From positions 62,001-126,000 of the forward strand of contig NC_065872.1 in assembly GCF_933775445.1 (NCBI RefSeq): a stretch of DNA of 64,000 bases. The letters run 5' to 3'. The notes under the pieces are model-generated. The model was not told the DNA's origin, made no database searches, and saw only the letters and a list, made by a program, of their open reading frames with translations. Of the stretch, positions 63,725 through 64,000 are shown in pieces; within the stretch, counting starts at the first letter, position 1; every line of letters begins with the position of its first letter. Both the position numbers and the translations under genes were made by a program. The stretch is from Argentina anserina (lineage: Eukaryota > Streptophyta > Magnoliopsida > Rosales > Rosaceae).

Positions 63725-64000
63725 CTATACCAGTACAGAAAAACAGAGCCCCTGGTAGTAAATCATTAGTGAAAACCAACTGCCCACAAACAGTGGTGAT
63801 AACAAGAGTTCGAGCTCAACACTGTTTTTAACATGTGCCACTAATTTTCATCCAAAAAACATTAGTAACTACTTATTGGTTGTAACAATCAGCCTTTCCA
63901 CAATCAAACAAGAACAAAATCCTGCCTGAAAAGATTATAAAAGAGGGCTCTTTGCCAATAGTGAAATATGTGATACCTAGAATTGCAGTAATCAATGCAA
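63725..64000 (-). other. Intron of the Rossmann-like gene up to the window edge
   Basis: AT-rich sequence upstream of the acceptor at 63725. No further exon was recognised before 64000. Confidence 0.5.

Overview
The window is nuclear DNA of a flowering plant, almost certainly a eudicot. It has AT-rich introns with GT-AG borders, plastid transit peptides, plant-specific families (ARGOS/OSR, SKIP35, AtRAP, MRL7L, LEA_2), a Ty1/Copia retrotransposon primed by initiator Met-tRNA, and many small TIR elements. A rosid, perhaps Rosaceae, is my guess; the sequence does not prove it. No tRNA, rRNA, CRISPR or bacterial-type feature was seen.

Layout: 1-3127 (-) Rab GDP dissociation inhibitor, cut by the left edge. 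3950-5193 a Mutator-like non-autonomous element with a MITE nested in it. 9864-13409 (+) SKIP35 ankyrin protein. 15405-15821 (-) ARGOS-like organ-size protein. 16.7-27.1 kb a gene-poor, transposon-rich stretch with two hAT-type elements; the larger (19970-22196) carries a 503-bp tandem array. 27127-28110 (-) LEA_2 protein. 29079-31282 (-) chloroplast RAP-domain protein. 31898-35488 (-) ADP-glucose pyrophosphorylase small-subunit-like protein (APS2 type, catalytically decayed) with a MITE in an intron. 36956-39139 (-) lumazine synthase. 39405-41858 (+) dihydrodipicolinate reductase, broken by frameshifts. 42635-46472 (+) poly(ADP-ribose) glycohydrolase. 47057-48297 (+) MRL7L-like thioredoxin-fold protein, interrupted by an in-frame stop. 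48777-49823 (-) secreted beta-trefoil-like protein. 50-53.6 kb intergenic with one MITE. 53625-58515 (-) a decayed Copia element. 58916-59389 (-) small histidine-rich plant protein. 60608-63724+ (-) conserved Rossmann-like protein running off the right edge.

The genes do not form a pathway. Their order looks ancestral: from memory of Arabidopsis loci, GDI, ankyrin/SKIP35, ARGOS/ARL, LEA, lumazine synthase and DAPB sit together near At2g44040-44100 and partly At3g59890-59920, whereas RAP, PARG and MRL7L sit near At2g31840-31890. Here the two sets are interleaved on one segment. The most unusual items are the 503-bp array inside a hAT-type element with exact 8-bp target duplications, the two housekeeping-type plastid genes with disabling lesions (DAPB, MRL7L), and the APS2-type protein lacking catalytic residues.
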